From: Oscillospiraceae bacterium
Lineage (GTDB): Bacteria; Bacillota; Clostridia; Oscillospirales; CAG-272
Assembly (NCBI GenBank): GCA_015063725.1
Contig: SVTP01000012.1
Location: 1 to 51,453 of the forward strand
DNA length: 51,453 bases
Direction of reading: 5' to 3'
Shown: positions 8,262 to 14,433 of the stretch, piece by piece
How positions within the stretch are numbered: the first letter of the stretch is position 1
How the letters are laid out: each line of letters opens with the position of its first letter
Notes under the pieces: generated by a model
The model's database searches: none
The model's input: the letters and a program-made list of their open reading frames with translations, nothing else
Told to the model about the DNA's origin: nothing
Translations under genes and position numbers: made by a program

Positions 8262-8738
8262 ATGAGTGAGATCGAATCAAGCTCGCCGCCCGTAGCGGAT
8301 GCAGGGGCGCTTCTTGGCAAGCTGCTATCCAACCCCGATCTGCTCCGCAACATTTCCTCGGCGATCGGCTCGTCGGCAGCGGCAGGGGTGGGGGAGACGA
8401 CACCTGCACCAACCCCCGAAAGTTCCTCGAGCGCTCCGCAAGAGGGAGCGGTGACAGACGGCATTTCCCGTGTGTTGAACAACCCCGAAATGATGGCAAA
8501 GCTCCCTGACGTGATGCGAATGCTCGCCCCAATGATGCAAAATTCTGCGCCCACACAAGAGACATCGCTTCCGACTTCTGTCGCTCCTTCCAATAGCGGC
8601 GGTGTCAAAGATCGACGCGGATGCCGTAACGATCTTTTGTTGGCGCTCAAGCCCTTTCTCTCCCCCGAACGGTGCCGCGCCATCGATATGCTTTTGGGGC
8701 TTTCGCGCTTGGGCGATGCTCTGCAAAAAATGGTATAA
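8262..8738 (+). CDS. Hypothetical protein with two NPxxL-type helical segments
   Basis: 158-residue protein, not recognised. Two related segments are visible, LLSNPDLLRNISSAIG (about 25-40) and VLNNPEMMAKLPDVMRML (about 75-92), each preceded by a low-complexity Ser/Ala/Pro/Thr stretch. The C-terminal part (about 120-158) reads LLLALKPFLSPERCRAID and LLGLSRLGDALQ, a compact amphipathic helical region. No signal peptide or membrane segment. ATG has GGGGGAG upstream. It is the middle gene of the 8.0-9.2 kb cluster. It could be a scaffold for the third protein; this is inference from context only. Confidence 0.72.
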   Translation: MSEIESSSPPVADAGALLGKLLSNPDLLRNISSAIGSSAAAGVGETTPAPTPESSSSAPQEGAVTDGISRVLNNPEMMAKLPDVMRMLAPMMQNSAPTQETSLPTSVAPSNSGGVKDRRGCRNDLLLALKPFLSPERCRAIDMLLGLSRLGDALQKMV

Positions 8739-8750
8739 GGAGAGTGCGAT

Positions 8751-9209
8751 ATGTATTCACGATATCAGGATGACGGCAAACGCCCCGTCCGTTTGCCCGA
8801 GCATTATAGCGGCTCGACCTTTTCGCAAAAGCCGACCGAGCCCATCACCGTTTCCAGGCGAGAGCCATCAAGGACCTATCCGCGAGATGGAATTGGTGAA
8901 AAGGCATCTCCCGTTGCCGATCGCATGCTGCGTGCTGAGGCAGTGGAGGATGAAGTGTTGGACGTTCCCCCGGAGCCAACTCTTCCTGAGGAAGAAGAGC
9001 CTGAAGAAGAGAAAAAAAAGGATGCGCCGCTTTCAAAAGCATCGCCATCGTCTCCCATCAATTTTTCGGCTCTTTCCCGTCTGCTTGGTGGAGGGGGAGA
9101 GGGGGATCAGGATCGGCTGTTGCTCTTGGGATTGATCCTATTGCTCTCGCGCACGCAAGGAGAGTCGGATATTCTTTTGTGGCTTTCTTTGCTGCTTTTG
9201 TGCGGATAA
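8751..9209 (+). CDS. Hypothetical protein with acidic linker and hydrophobic tail
   Basis: 152-residue protein, not recognised. The N-terminal 60 residues are polar and basic (RDGIGEKASPVAD), followed by a Glu/Lys-rich stretch (about 75-95, runs of EEE and KKK), a Ser/Pro segment, and a very hydrophobic C-terminus of about 32 residues made almost only of Leu, Ile, Ser and Trp (LLLLGLILLLS, LLWLSLLLL). The tail suggests membrane insertion or assembly. The ATG has AAGGAGAG upstream and a terminator follows. I recall similar DLLLLGLLLLL tails in unnamed Clostridia proteins, but I cannot confirm a family. Confidence 0.72.
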   Translation: MYSRYQDDGKRPVRLPEHYSGSTFSQKPTEPITVSRREPSRTYPRDGIGEKASPVADRMLRAEAVEDEVLDVPPEPTLPEEEEPEEEKKKDAPLSKASPSSPINFSALSRLLGGGGEGDQDRLLLLGLILLLSRTQGESDILLWLSLLLLCG

Positions 9210-9221
9210 GGGATTTTTTTC

Positions 9222-9248
9222 GCAAGTGTGCAAAAACACTTGCTTTTT
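9222..9248 (+). terminator. Intrinsic terminator of the small-protein cluster
   Basis: Stem GCAAGTGT (9222-9229) with ACACTTGC (9236-9243) and TTTTT. A promoter-like TTGCTT (9240-9245), 17 bp, TATGAT (9263-9268) overlaps its 3' side and probably drives the next gene. Confidence 0.8.
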
Positions 9249-9307
9249 GACTAAAACTATGATATGATAAAGGAGAAAGAAGAAGCAACAAAAAGGATAA
9301 ACATAGA

Positions 9308-10801
9308 ATGAAGAAAAAAAACAAGCGGGTGCTCTTTTTGCGCATTTTGCTTGCGGTTTTGATTGTTAGCAATATGGCGGTCATCTTTTTGTTTTCCTCG
9401 CAAAACGGCGCAAAATCGGCAGCCGTTAGCAAACAGGTCGTCATTTCGTTTGTAGAAATGATCTCCAAATGGATGGAGAACAAAACCGAAACGTCTGCAA
9501 CCACTCCCGAGGAAACGGTGACACCGCCGCCCCAAGGGACGGAAACAACCACCCCCGCAGAGCCTCCCGAAGAAACAACCCCTTCTGAAGAAACAACACC
9601 TCCCGAGGAAACTACGCCTCCCGAGGAGACAACACCCGAAGAAACAACGCCTGAAGAAACGACACCCGAGGAGACAACACCCGAGGAGACAACACCCGAG
9701 GAAACCAAGCCCAAGGACCCCATGGAGCACCTGACCGAGGAACAAAAGGAGATGGTGAACAAGGCGCACAAGCCCATCCGCAAGCTTGCACACATGCTGG
9801 AGTTCGGCTCGCTTGCCTTTCTCTCACTCCTGCTTTTGCTGACTTGGCCGGGTAAGCTACTGTGGCGATATGCCGCATCTCTTGGCTTTACGTTGTTTTA
9901 TGCGGCAACCGACGAATTGCATCAGCTTTTCAGCCAAGGTCGCGGTGCGCGTCTTTCTGACGTTGCTATCGACTTTGCAGGCGCCTTTATCACCTGCACC
10001 TTGCTTTTGGCTATTGTTGTGGCAATCCGCCATAGCAAGCGCTTGGTCACCACGCATTACGAGTTACCCATCTTGCCCGATGGGAAGAGCCTGCGCATCG
10101 GTCTTGTCACCGACCTGCACGCCTGCCCCCACGAGGGCTTGACCGAGCGGCTGCGCGCCGAGTCCCCCGATCTCATTCTGCTTGCAGGAGACGTGATGGA
10201 GGATGCGGAGCTTTTGGATGAATCCTCGTCAGGGTATGCGTTCCTGCGCGACTGCGCCGACATTGCGCCCACTTATTATTCCTTTGGCAATCACGAGACG
10301 GTAGGATCGTGCAAAAACGGCACTCGGTGTGCCACCGACGTTCCAAAGGATATTCGCGAAAAAATTGCCCAAACGGGCGTGACGTTGCTTCACAACGAGA
10401 GCACTCTTTGGGATGGCATTCGACTCTGCGGTCTTGCCTCGGGGCTTACCAAAACCGAAAACCGTCCAAACGAGGCAGCTCTCTCGGAGTTTGCCCATGC
10501 TGAGGAGTTCCGCATTCTGCTTTGCCACCATCCCGAATATTACGAACCCTACATCCGTCAAACAAGCATTGAACTGACCGTTTGCGGTCACGCACACGGC
10601 GGGCAGTGGCGCATCTTCGGTCGCGGCGTTTATGCGCCGGGGCAGGGGATCTTCCCAAAACACACCGCAGGTGTTGTTGACGGCCGATGTGTCATCAGCC
10701 GCGGAGCGGGCGACCATACCGCAGTTCCGCGCTTCTCCAATCCGCGCGAGCTTGTCATCATTCAATGTAACCCCAAAAACGAAAATCAATCATTCACATA
10801 A
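9308..10801 (+). CDS. VanZ-like membrane domain fused to a metallophosphoesterase
   Basis: Protein of 497 residues with two known modules. The N-terminal membrane segment (8-30) ends in the VanZ motif FSSQ; a long Pro-Glu-Thr linker (about 67-134) follows; then the rest of VanZ (about 155-242: RKLAHMLEFG, DELHQLFSQGRGARLSD, three membrane segments). Residues about 245-490 are a YkuE-like calcineurin-fold phosphoesterase with TDLH (Asp269, His271), AGDVMED (Asp295), GNHE, LLCHHPEYY and CGHAHGGQ. All metal ligands look present. Hydropathy suggests the PET linker is outside and the esterase inside, but this is inference. YkuE-type enzymes may act on lipids such as UDP-diacylglucosamine relatives; substrate unknown here. 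Thioredoxin follows 19 bp downstream. Confidence 0.9.
   Translation: MKKKNKRVLFLRILLAVLIVSNMAVIFLFSSQNGAKSAAVSKQVVISFVEMISKWMENKTETSATTPEETVTPPPQGTETTTPAEPPEETTPSEETTPPEETTPPEETTPEETTPEETTPEETTPEETTPEETKPKDPMEHLTEEQKEMVNKAHKPIRKLAHMLEFGSLAFLSLLLLLTWPGKLLWRYAASLGFTLFYAATDELHQLFSQGRGARLSDVAIDFAGAFITCTLLLAIVVAIRHSKRLVTTHYELPILPDGKSLRIGLVTDLHACPHEGLTERLRAESPDLILLAGDVMEDAELLDESSSGYAFLRDCADIAPTYYSFGNHETVGSCKNGTRCATDVPKDIREKIAQTGVTLLHNESTLWDGIRLCGLASGLTKTENRPNEAALSEFAHAEEFRILLCHHPEYYEPYIRQTSIELTVCGHAHGGQWRIFGRGVYAPGQGIFPKHTAGVVDGRCVISRGAGDHTAVPRFSNPRELVIIQCNPKNENQSFT
9566..9709 (+). repeat. PEETT-coding minisatellite
   Basis: About nine tandem units of 15 bp coding PEETT (with occasional inserted Pro or Ser) between the two halves of the VanZ domain. 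Third-base differences between units show it is not a fresh duplication. A similar PEETT tract occurs in the lipoprotein at 48402-49793. Confidence 0.85.
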
Positions 10802-10820
10802 AAGAAAAGGAGAAACAAAC

Positions 10821-11129
10821 GTGGCAGTTATCAACATCACTCTTGAAAATTTTGAAGCAGAAGTTATCAAATCCGAAAAGACCGTCCTTGTGGACTTCTG
10901 GGCACCTTGGTGCGGTCCTTGTCGCATGCTCTCTCCCGTTGTTGACGAGATCGGTGAAGAAAGAACCGACATCAAAGTCGGCAAGGTCAACGTCGATGAG
11001 CAAGAGGAGCTCGCTATGCGCTTTGGCATCATGAGCATCCCTACCCTGATCGTCTTTAAAAACGGCGAGCCCGTAAAAAAGACCATGGGCGTTCAACCCA
11101 AGGCGGCTATTTTGGGATTACTTGAATAA
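10821..11129 (+). CDS. trxA: Thioredoxin
   Basis: 102-residue thioredoxin, a cytoplasmic disulfide reductase. Active site WCGPC (30-34) in FWAPWCGPCR, cis-proline in MSIPTLIVF, and the KNGEPV turn are all intact. The start is GTG at 10821, with AAAGGAG 8 nt upstream; the ATG alternatives upstream lie in the preceding gene. Spacing of 19 bp after the VanZ-phosphoesterase gene suggests co-transcription. An A-element hairpin follows 13 nt after the stop. Confidence 0.96.
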   Translation: MAVINITLENFEAEVIKSEKTVLVDFWAPWCGPCRMLSPVVDEIGEERTDIKVGKVNVDEQEELAMRFGIMSIPTLIVFKNGEPVKKTMGVQPKAAILGLLE

Positions 11130-11142
11130 GGGACGCGGTTAC

Positions 11143-11197
11143 GTGGGGGAACTTTTTGCAGAAAGTTCCCCCACACCCCTTCAAATAACTCTCTAAC
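11143..11197 (+). repeat. A element, copy A1 (3' of trxA)
   Basis: Perfect 13-bp stem GTGGGGGAACTTT (11143-11155) with AAAGTTCCCCCAC (11162-11174), followed by the family tail ACCCCTTCAAATAACTCTCTAAC. Forward orientation, 13 nt after the trxA stop. No U-tract terminator is present for trxA. Confidence 0.85.
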
Positions 11198-11226
11198 AGA
11201 AATTACAAAAGGGAAATCCAAAGCCG

Positions 11227-11391
11227 CGGATAGACAGTCGGCGCGAGGGAACCCCTCGCTTTTGCTGCCGCGAGCGCGTGGGTAGCGAAGCGGCGTGAGC
11301 GTAATGAATGACAGTCCGGTGGACTGTCAGAACGCGAACGGGACCGAGCCGCAGCGAGACCCACCAAGACCCCGCGCGCTAAGAGAGTTGA
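11227..11391. repeat. B element, copy B1
   Basis: Begins CGGATAGACAGTCGGCGCGAGG and ends GCTAAGAGAGTTG, with CTTTTGCTGCCGCGAGCGCGTG inside in common with B4. It contains an extra hairpin TGACAGTCC/GGACTGTCA (11309-11329) not in other copies. It fills the gap between trxA and nagB between inverted A elements; no gene is visible in 11130-11525. Confidence 0.7.
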
Positions 11392-11446
11392 AAGAGAGTT
11401 GAAAAAGAAAAAGACAGCAAGTGCGCTGCCTTTATCTGCTTTTATT

Positions 11447-11512
11447 TTTTGTGAGAGTGCTTTTTGGAAGGGGTGCGGGGGAACCCTTTTTCGCGAAAAA
11501 GGTTCCCCCGCA
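11447..11512 (-). repeat. A element, copy A2 (3' of nagB)
   Basis: Reverse-oriented copy: stem TGCGGGGGAACC (11474-11485) with GGTTCCCCCGCA (11501-11512) and an inner palindrome TTTTTCGCGAAAAA. The tail lies at 11447-11473. It begins 13 nt beyond the nagB stop on the minus strand. Confidence 0.85.
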
Positions 11513-11525
11513 ATCATTCAAAAAA

Positions 11526-13145
11526 TCATTCCTCACTAAACACAACGGTCAGGTCGGGATGGAGCTGAAGGATAGAAGCGGGCACTTCGGGGGTGATAGG
11601 ACCGAAGAAGGCGCGCTGAACGATATCCTTTTTAGCTTTGCCGTTGGCAATGAGCAGGACCTTTTTTGCCTGCATAATAGCGCCCATACCCATGGTGATG
11701 GCTTGGCGCGGAACATCGCTTTCATTCTCAAAGAAGCGAGCGTTTGCCTTGATGGTGGATTCGTGAAGATCAACCACGTGCGTTGCCTTTTCGAAGATGG
11801 GAGCGGGCTCGTTGAAGCCGATGTGACCGTCAAGACCGATGCCGAGCAGCTGAAGGTCGATACCGCCGAGGGACTCGATGCGAGCGTCGTAGTCGGCGCC
11901 CTCTTTTGCAAGGTCATCAGCGCAACCGTTGGGAACAAAGGTGTTCTCGCGGCGAATGTTGATGTGGTCAAAGAAGTTGGTCTGCATAAAGTAGCGGTAG
12001 CTTTGATCGTGCTCACCGTCAAGACCGATGTACTCGTCAAGGTTTACAGAGGTAACGGCAGAAAAATCGAGGTCGCCCTTCTTATACCACTCAATGAGCT
12101 GACGGTATGTGCCCAAAGGGGAAGAACCGGTTGCCAGGCCGAGCACGCTTTGCGGCTTCATAATGACCTGTGCAGAAATGATATTGGCAGCCTGACGGCT
12201 CATTTGATCGTAGTTTTGAACGGTAATGAATTTCATTTTGGTATTTTCCTTTCTTTCAATTCGTGTATCAAGCTTTTTTTCACTGCCGCGATAGGTTCCG
12301 GGAGGGGAGCCCATTACACGGCGAAAGACGGTACTAAAATAATTTTGGTCAAAGTAGCCGAGCAGGGCGGCGACCTCACCCACGCGCATGCCTGCCTGTA
12401 GCTGTTCGGCGGCGTAGCGCATTTTCATTTCGGTGAAGTAACGCGAGACGCCCATACCCGCATAGCGGGTGAAGATCTTTTTGAGCGCCGACAGGCTGAT
12501 GTTGCACAGCTGTGCGATCTCGCCTGCCGAGAGCTGCTTGTGCAAATTGGCGTTCAGAATGCCCACGATCTCGGCGTAACGCAGAGCCGAGGGCAAAAGC
12601 GGCGTTTCTTCGGCGGTGGCGTTTTCCTTTTTGGCAACCTGCAAGAACCACAGCTCCAAACGCACGCGCGCTTCGTTCAGGAGTGCGCGGTCGCCGGTGC
12701 GGAGCCCCTGTGCCACGGCATCGCAAACGGTTGTCAGCTCGGCTTGCTCGGTGTCATTCAGCTGTACCACGCGCGAGCCCAAAGAGGGAATGGCGGCGGC
12801 AAAAAAGGAAAGATTGCGCACGTGCGGCGAGCTTCCAAACTCCGACCAGATGCGGTGGAACTCATCGGGGCTATGCAAAAGGATCTGTCCACCCGAGAGG
12901 GTATGTACTTCCTCGCCTGCGGTAATCCCGACTGTTCCCTCGGCAACGAACACCAATTCATAAAACGGGTGACGCTCTCCGCTAAAGTTGTGGTCTTTGT
13001 CAAACTGACGGTCAAGCGAGCAATGAAACGCCAGAATATCGGCGGCGCGTGCAATGCCGCAGTCGTTGAGCGGTGCGGCGTGATTTTCGTGAGAGTTTTT
13101 GGCTGTTTTCAAAGGTTTTATGTCCATTTCTGTATATCTATTCAT
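11526..13145 (-). CDS. nagB: AraC-type regulator fused in frame to glucosamine-6-phosphate deaminase (NagB)
   Basis: One uninterrupted frame of 539 codons. Residues about 1-303 are an AraC-type transcription factor: cupin-like sensor domain (HPFYELVFVAEG, GQILLHSPDEFH) and two helix-turn-helices (LSAGEIAQLCNISLSALKK; VGEVAALLGYFDQNYFS, GSPPGTYR). A linker rich in Lys, Glu and Arg leads, with no stop codon, into NagB (236 residues), which converts glucosamine-6-phosphate to fructose-6-phosphate and ammonia: LGLATGSSPLGTY, SVNLDEYIGLDGEHDQSY, GIGLDGHIGFNEPA, AITMGMGAIMQAK. NagB has its own ATG at 12236 with AAAGGA upstream, so it may also be made alone. Start at 13145 (13127 is an alternative); neither has a clear ribosome site. 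An N-acetylhexosamine kinase-like gene is divergent, supporting an amino-sugar role. Confidence 0.85.
   Translation of the reverse strand: MNRYTEMDIKPLKTAKNSHENHAAPLNDCGIARAADILAFHCSLDRQFDKDHNFSGERHPFYELVFVAEGTVGITAGEEVHTLSGGQILLHSPDEFHRIWSEFGSSPHVRNLSFFAAAIPSLGSRVVQLNDTEQAELTTVCDAVAQGLRTGDRALLNEARVRLELWFLQVAKKENATAEETPLLPSALRYAEIVGILNANLHKQLSAGEIAQLCNISLSALKKIFTRYAGMGVSRYFTEMKMRYAAEQLQAGMRVGEVAALLGYFDQNYFSTVFRRVMGSPPGTYRGSEKKLDTRIERKENTKMKFITVQNYDQMSRQAANIISAQVIMKPQSVLGLATGSSPLGTYRQLIEWYKKGDLDFSAVTSVNLDEYIGLDGEHDQSYRYFMQTNFFDHINIRRENTFVPNGCADDLAKEGADYDARIESLGGIDLQLLGIGLDGHIGFNEPAPIFEKATHVVDLHESTIKANARFFENESDVPRQAITMGMGAIMQAKKVLLIANGKAKKDIVQRAFFGPITPEVPASILQLHPDLTVVFSEE
12234..12252 (-). promoter_or_regulatory. 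Internal ribosome site and start codon of nagB
   Basis: On the minus strand AAAGGA (12252-12247) lies 10 nt before ATG (12236-12234), which begins MKFITVQNYDQ, a normal NagB N-terminus. Translation from here gives a 236-residue NagB without the AraC part (11526-12236). Confidence 0.75.
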
Positions 13146-13166
13146 ATTTGGGTATATTATAATATA

Positions 13167-13195
13167 ATCATAGCACAACACACGGGCAAAGTCAA
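13167..13195 (-). promoter_or_regulatory. Promoter of the araC-nagB gene
   Basis: On the minus strand TTGACT (13195-13190), 17-bp spacer, TATGAT (13172-13167). A second TATAAT-like box lies slightly downstream. The resulting 5' leader is very short (about 15-33 nt). Confidence 0.75.
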
Positions 13196-13259
13196 TAGGT
13201 TTTGTTCCATTTTCATATATTTTCACACAAAAAAATGAAATGAGAAAGGATACAAGAGA

Positions 13260-14327
13260 ATGAATCCAATCGCAAACGTACTCGAACAGTTTGGCATTGA
13301 TGCCGCGGCGCTTCCGCACGGCAACGGTCACATCAACAACACCTTTTTGGTGGATAGCAAGCCGCGCGTCATTCTGCAACGCATCAACACAAACGTTTTC
13401 AAAAATCCTGCCGAGGTGATGGGAAACATTATGGCTGTCACCGCGCATCTGCGCAAAAAGATCGTTGAGAACGGTGGAGATCCCCAAAAGGAGACGCTGA
13501 CCTTTTTGACCACCAAGGAGGGCTTGCCCTACTACAAGACCGAGGAGGGCGACTACTGGCGCGCCTACTATTTTGTTGAGGACATGATCTGCCTTGAGGT
13601 TGCCAAAAGTCCTGCCGATTTTGCCGAGGTCGCACGCGCGTTTGGGCGTTTTCAAAAGATGTTGGCGGATTTCCCCGTAGACCGTCTTGCCGAAACCATT
13701 GCGCGTTTTCACGATACGCCCAACCGTTTTGCGCAGCTGGAAGAGGCGATTGCCGCCGACCGCGCAGGTCGCGTAAAGACGATTGAAAAGGAGATTGCCG
13801 AGGTGCGCGGATATGCGAAATACGCTTCCGCAATCGTTGACGGCATTGCCGACGGAACGGTTCCGCTTCGCGTCACGCATAACGACACCAAGCTCAACAA
13901 CGTTCTGTTGGATGGCAAAACGCGCAAAGGCATTTGCGTCATCGACCTTGACACCGTTATGCCCGGTTCGCTCCTTTACGATTTTGGCGATGCCATGCGC
14001 ACGGGTGCATCGACGGGCGCCGAGGACGAGACTGACCTCGACAAGGTGCAATTCGACCTTGCCAAGTTTGAGGCGTTCACCGCCGCATTCCTCGAGGAGC
14101 TTGGCGACAGTATGACCGCAAGAGAGCGCGAGCTTTTGCCTCTCTCCGCTCTCATCATCACCGTCGAGCAGGGAACACGCTTCCTTGCCGACTATATCAA
14201 CGGTGACCTCTATTACCACATCCACCGCGAGCACCACAACCTCGACCGCGCGCGCACCCAGCTCAAGCTCGCCGCCGAGATTGAAAAGCTGCTGCCGAGG
14301 ATGCAAGAGATTGTAGAAAAGTATTAA
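13260..14327 (+). CDS. N-acetylhexosamine 1-kinase-like phosphotransferase
   Basis: 355-residue protein of the aminoglycoside phosphotransferase/choline kinase fold. Features: NGHINNTFLV (nucleotide loop), VILQRINTNVFKNP, catalytic loop THNDTKLNN (His207, Asp209, Asn214) and metal site VIDLDTVMPG (Asp229, Asp231). These match my memory of NahK from bifidobacteria (about 359 residues), which phosphorylates GalNAc/GlcNAc at C1 in the lacto-N-biose/galacto-N-biose pathway. The neighbour nagB on the opposite strand fits amino-sugar use. The other genes of that pathway (phosphorylase, uridylyltransferase) are not in the window, so the substrate is not certain. ATG has GAAAGGA 12 nt upstream. A hairpin of the A family follows after 7 nt. 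Confidence 0.85.
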   Translation: MNPIANVLEQFGIDAAALPHGNGHINNTFLVDSKPRVILQRINTNVFKNPAEVMGNIMAVTAHLRKKIVENGGDPQKETLTFLTTKEGLPYYKTEEGDYWRAYYFVEDMICLEVAKSPADFAEVARAFGRFQKMLADFPVDRLAETIARFHDTPNRFAQLEEAIAADRAGRVKTIEKEIAEVRGYAKYASAIVDGIADGTVPLRVTHNDTKLNNVLLDGKTRKGICVIDLDTVMPGSLLYDFGDAMRTGASTGAEDETDLDKVQFDLAKFEAFTAAFLEELGDSMTARERELLPLSALIITVEQGTRFLADYINGDLYYHIHREHHNLDRARTQLKLAAEIEKLLPRMQEIVEKY

Positions 14328-14334
14328 AGAGAAT

Positions 14335-14393
14335 GCAGGGGGAACTTTTTGGAAAAAAGTTCCCCCCTGCACCCCCTTCAAAAACTTTTGCAC
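14335..14393 (+). repeat. A element, copy A3
   Basis: Stem GCAGGGGGAACTTTTT (14335-14350) with the complementary half ending at 14370 (one extra C), then tail ACCCCCTTCAAAAACTTTTG. Forward orientation, 7 nt after the kinase stop. Confidence 0.85.
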
Positions 14394-14433
14394 AAAAAAG
14401 CAAAAGAGAAGTTGTTACACACGGATAGAAATA

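Noticed and set aside
9566..9709. Tandem 15-bp repeats resembling a CRISPR array
   Set aside because: No spacers; the units are contiguous codons for PEETT inside a protein.
11227..11391. GC-rich B element as a possible tRNA or stable RNA gene
   Set aside because: No tRNA arm pattern; four diverged copies in gaps behave as a repeat.
13146..14393. Upstream extension of the araC-nagB frame to 14393
   Set aside because: The extension is antisense to the NahK-like gene and lies upstream of the araC promoter.
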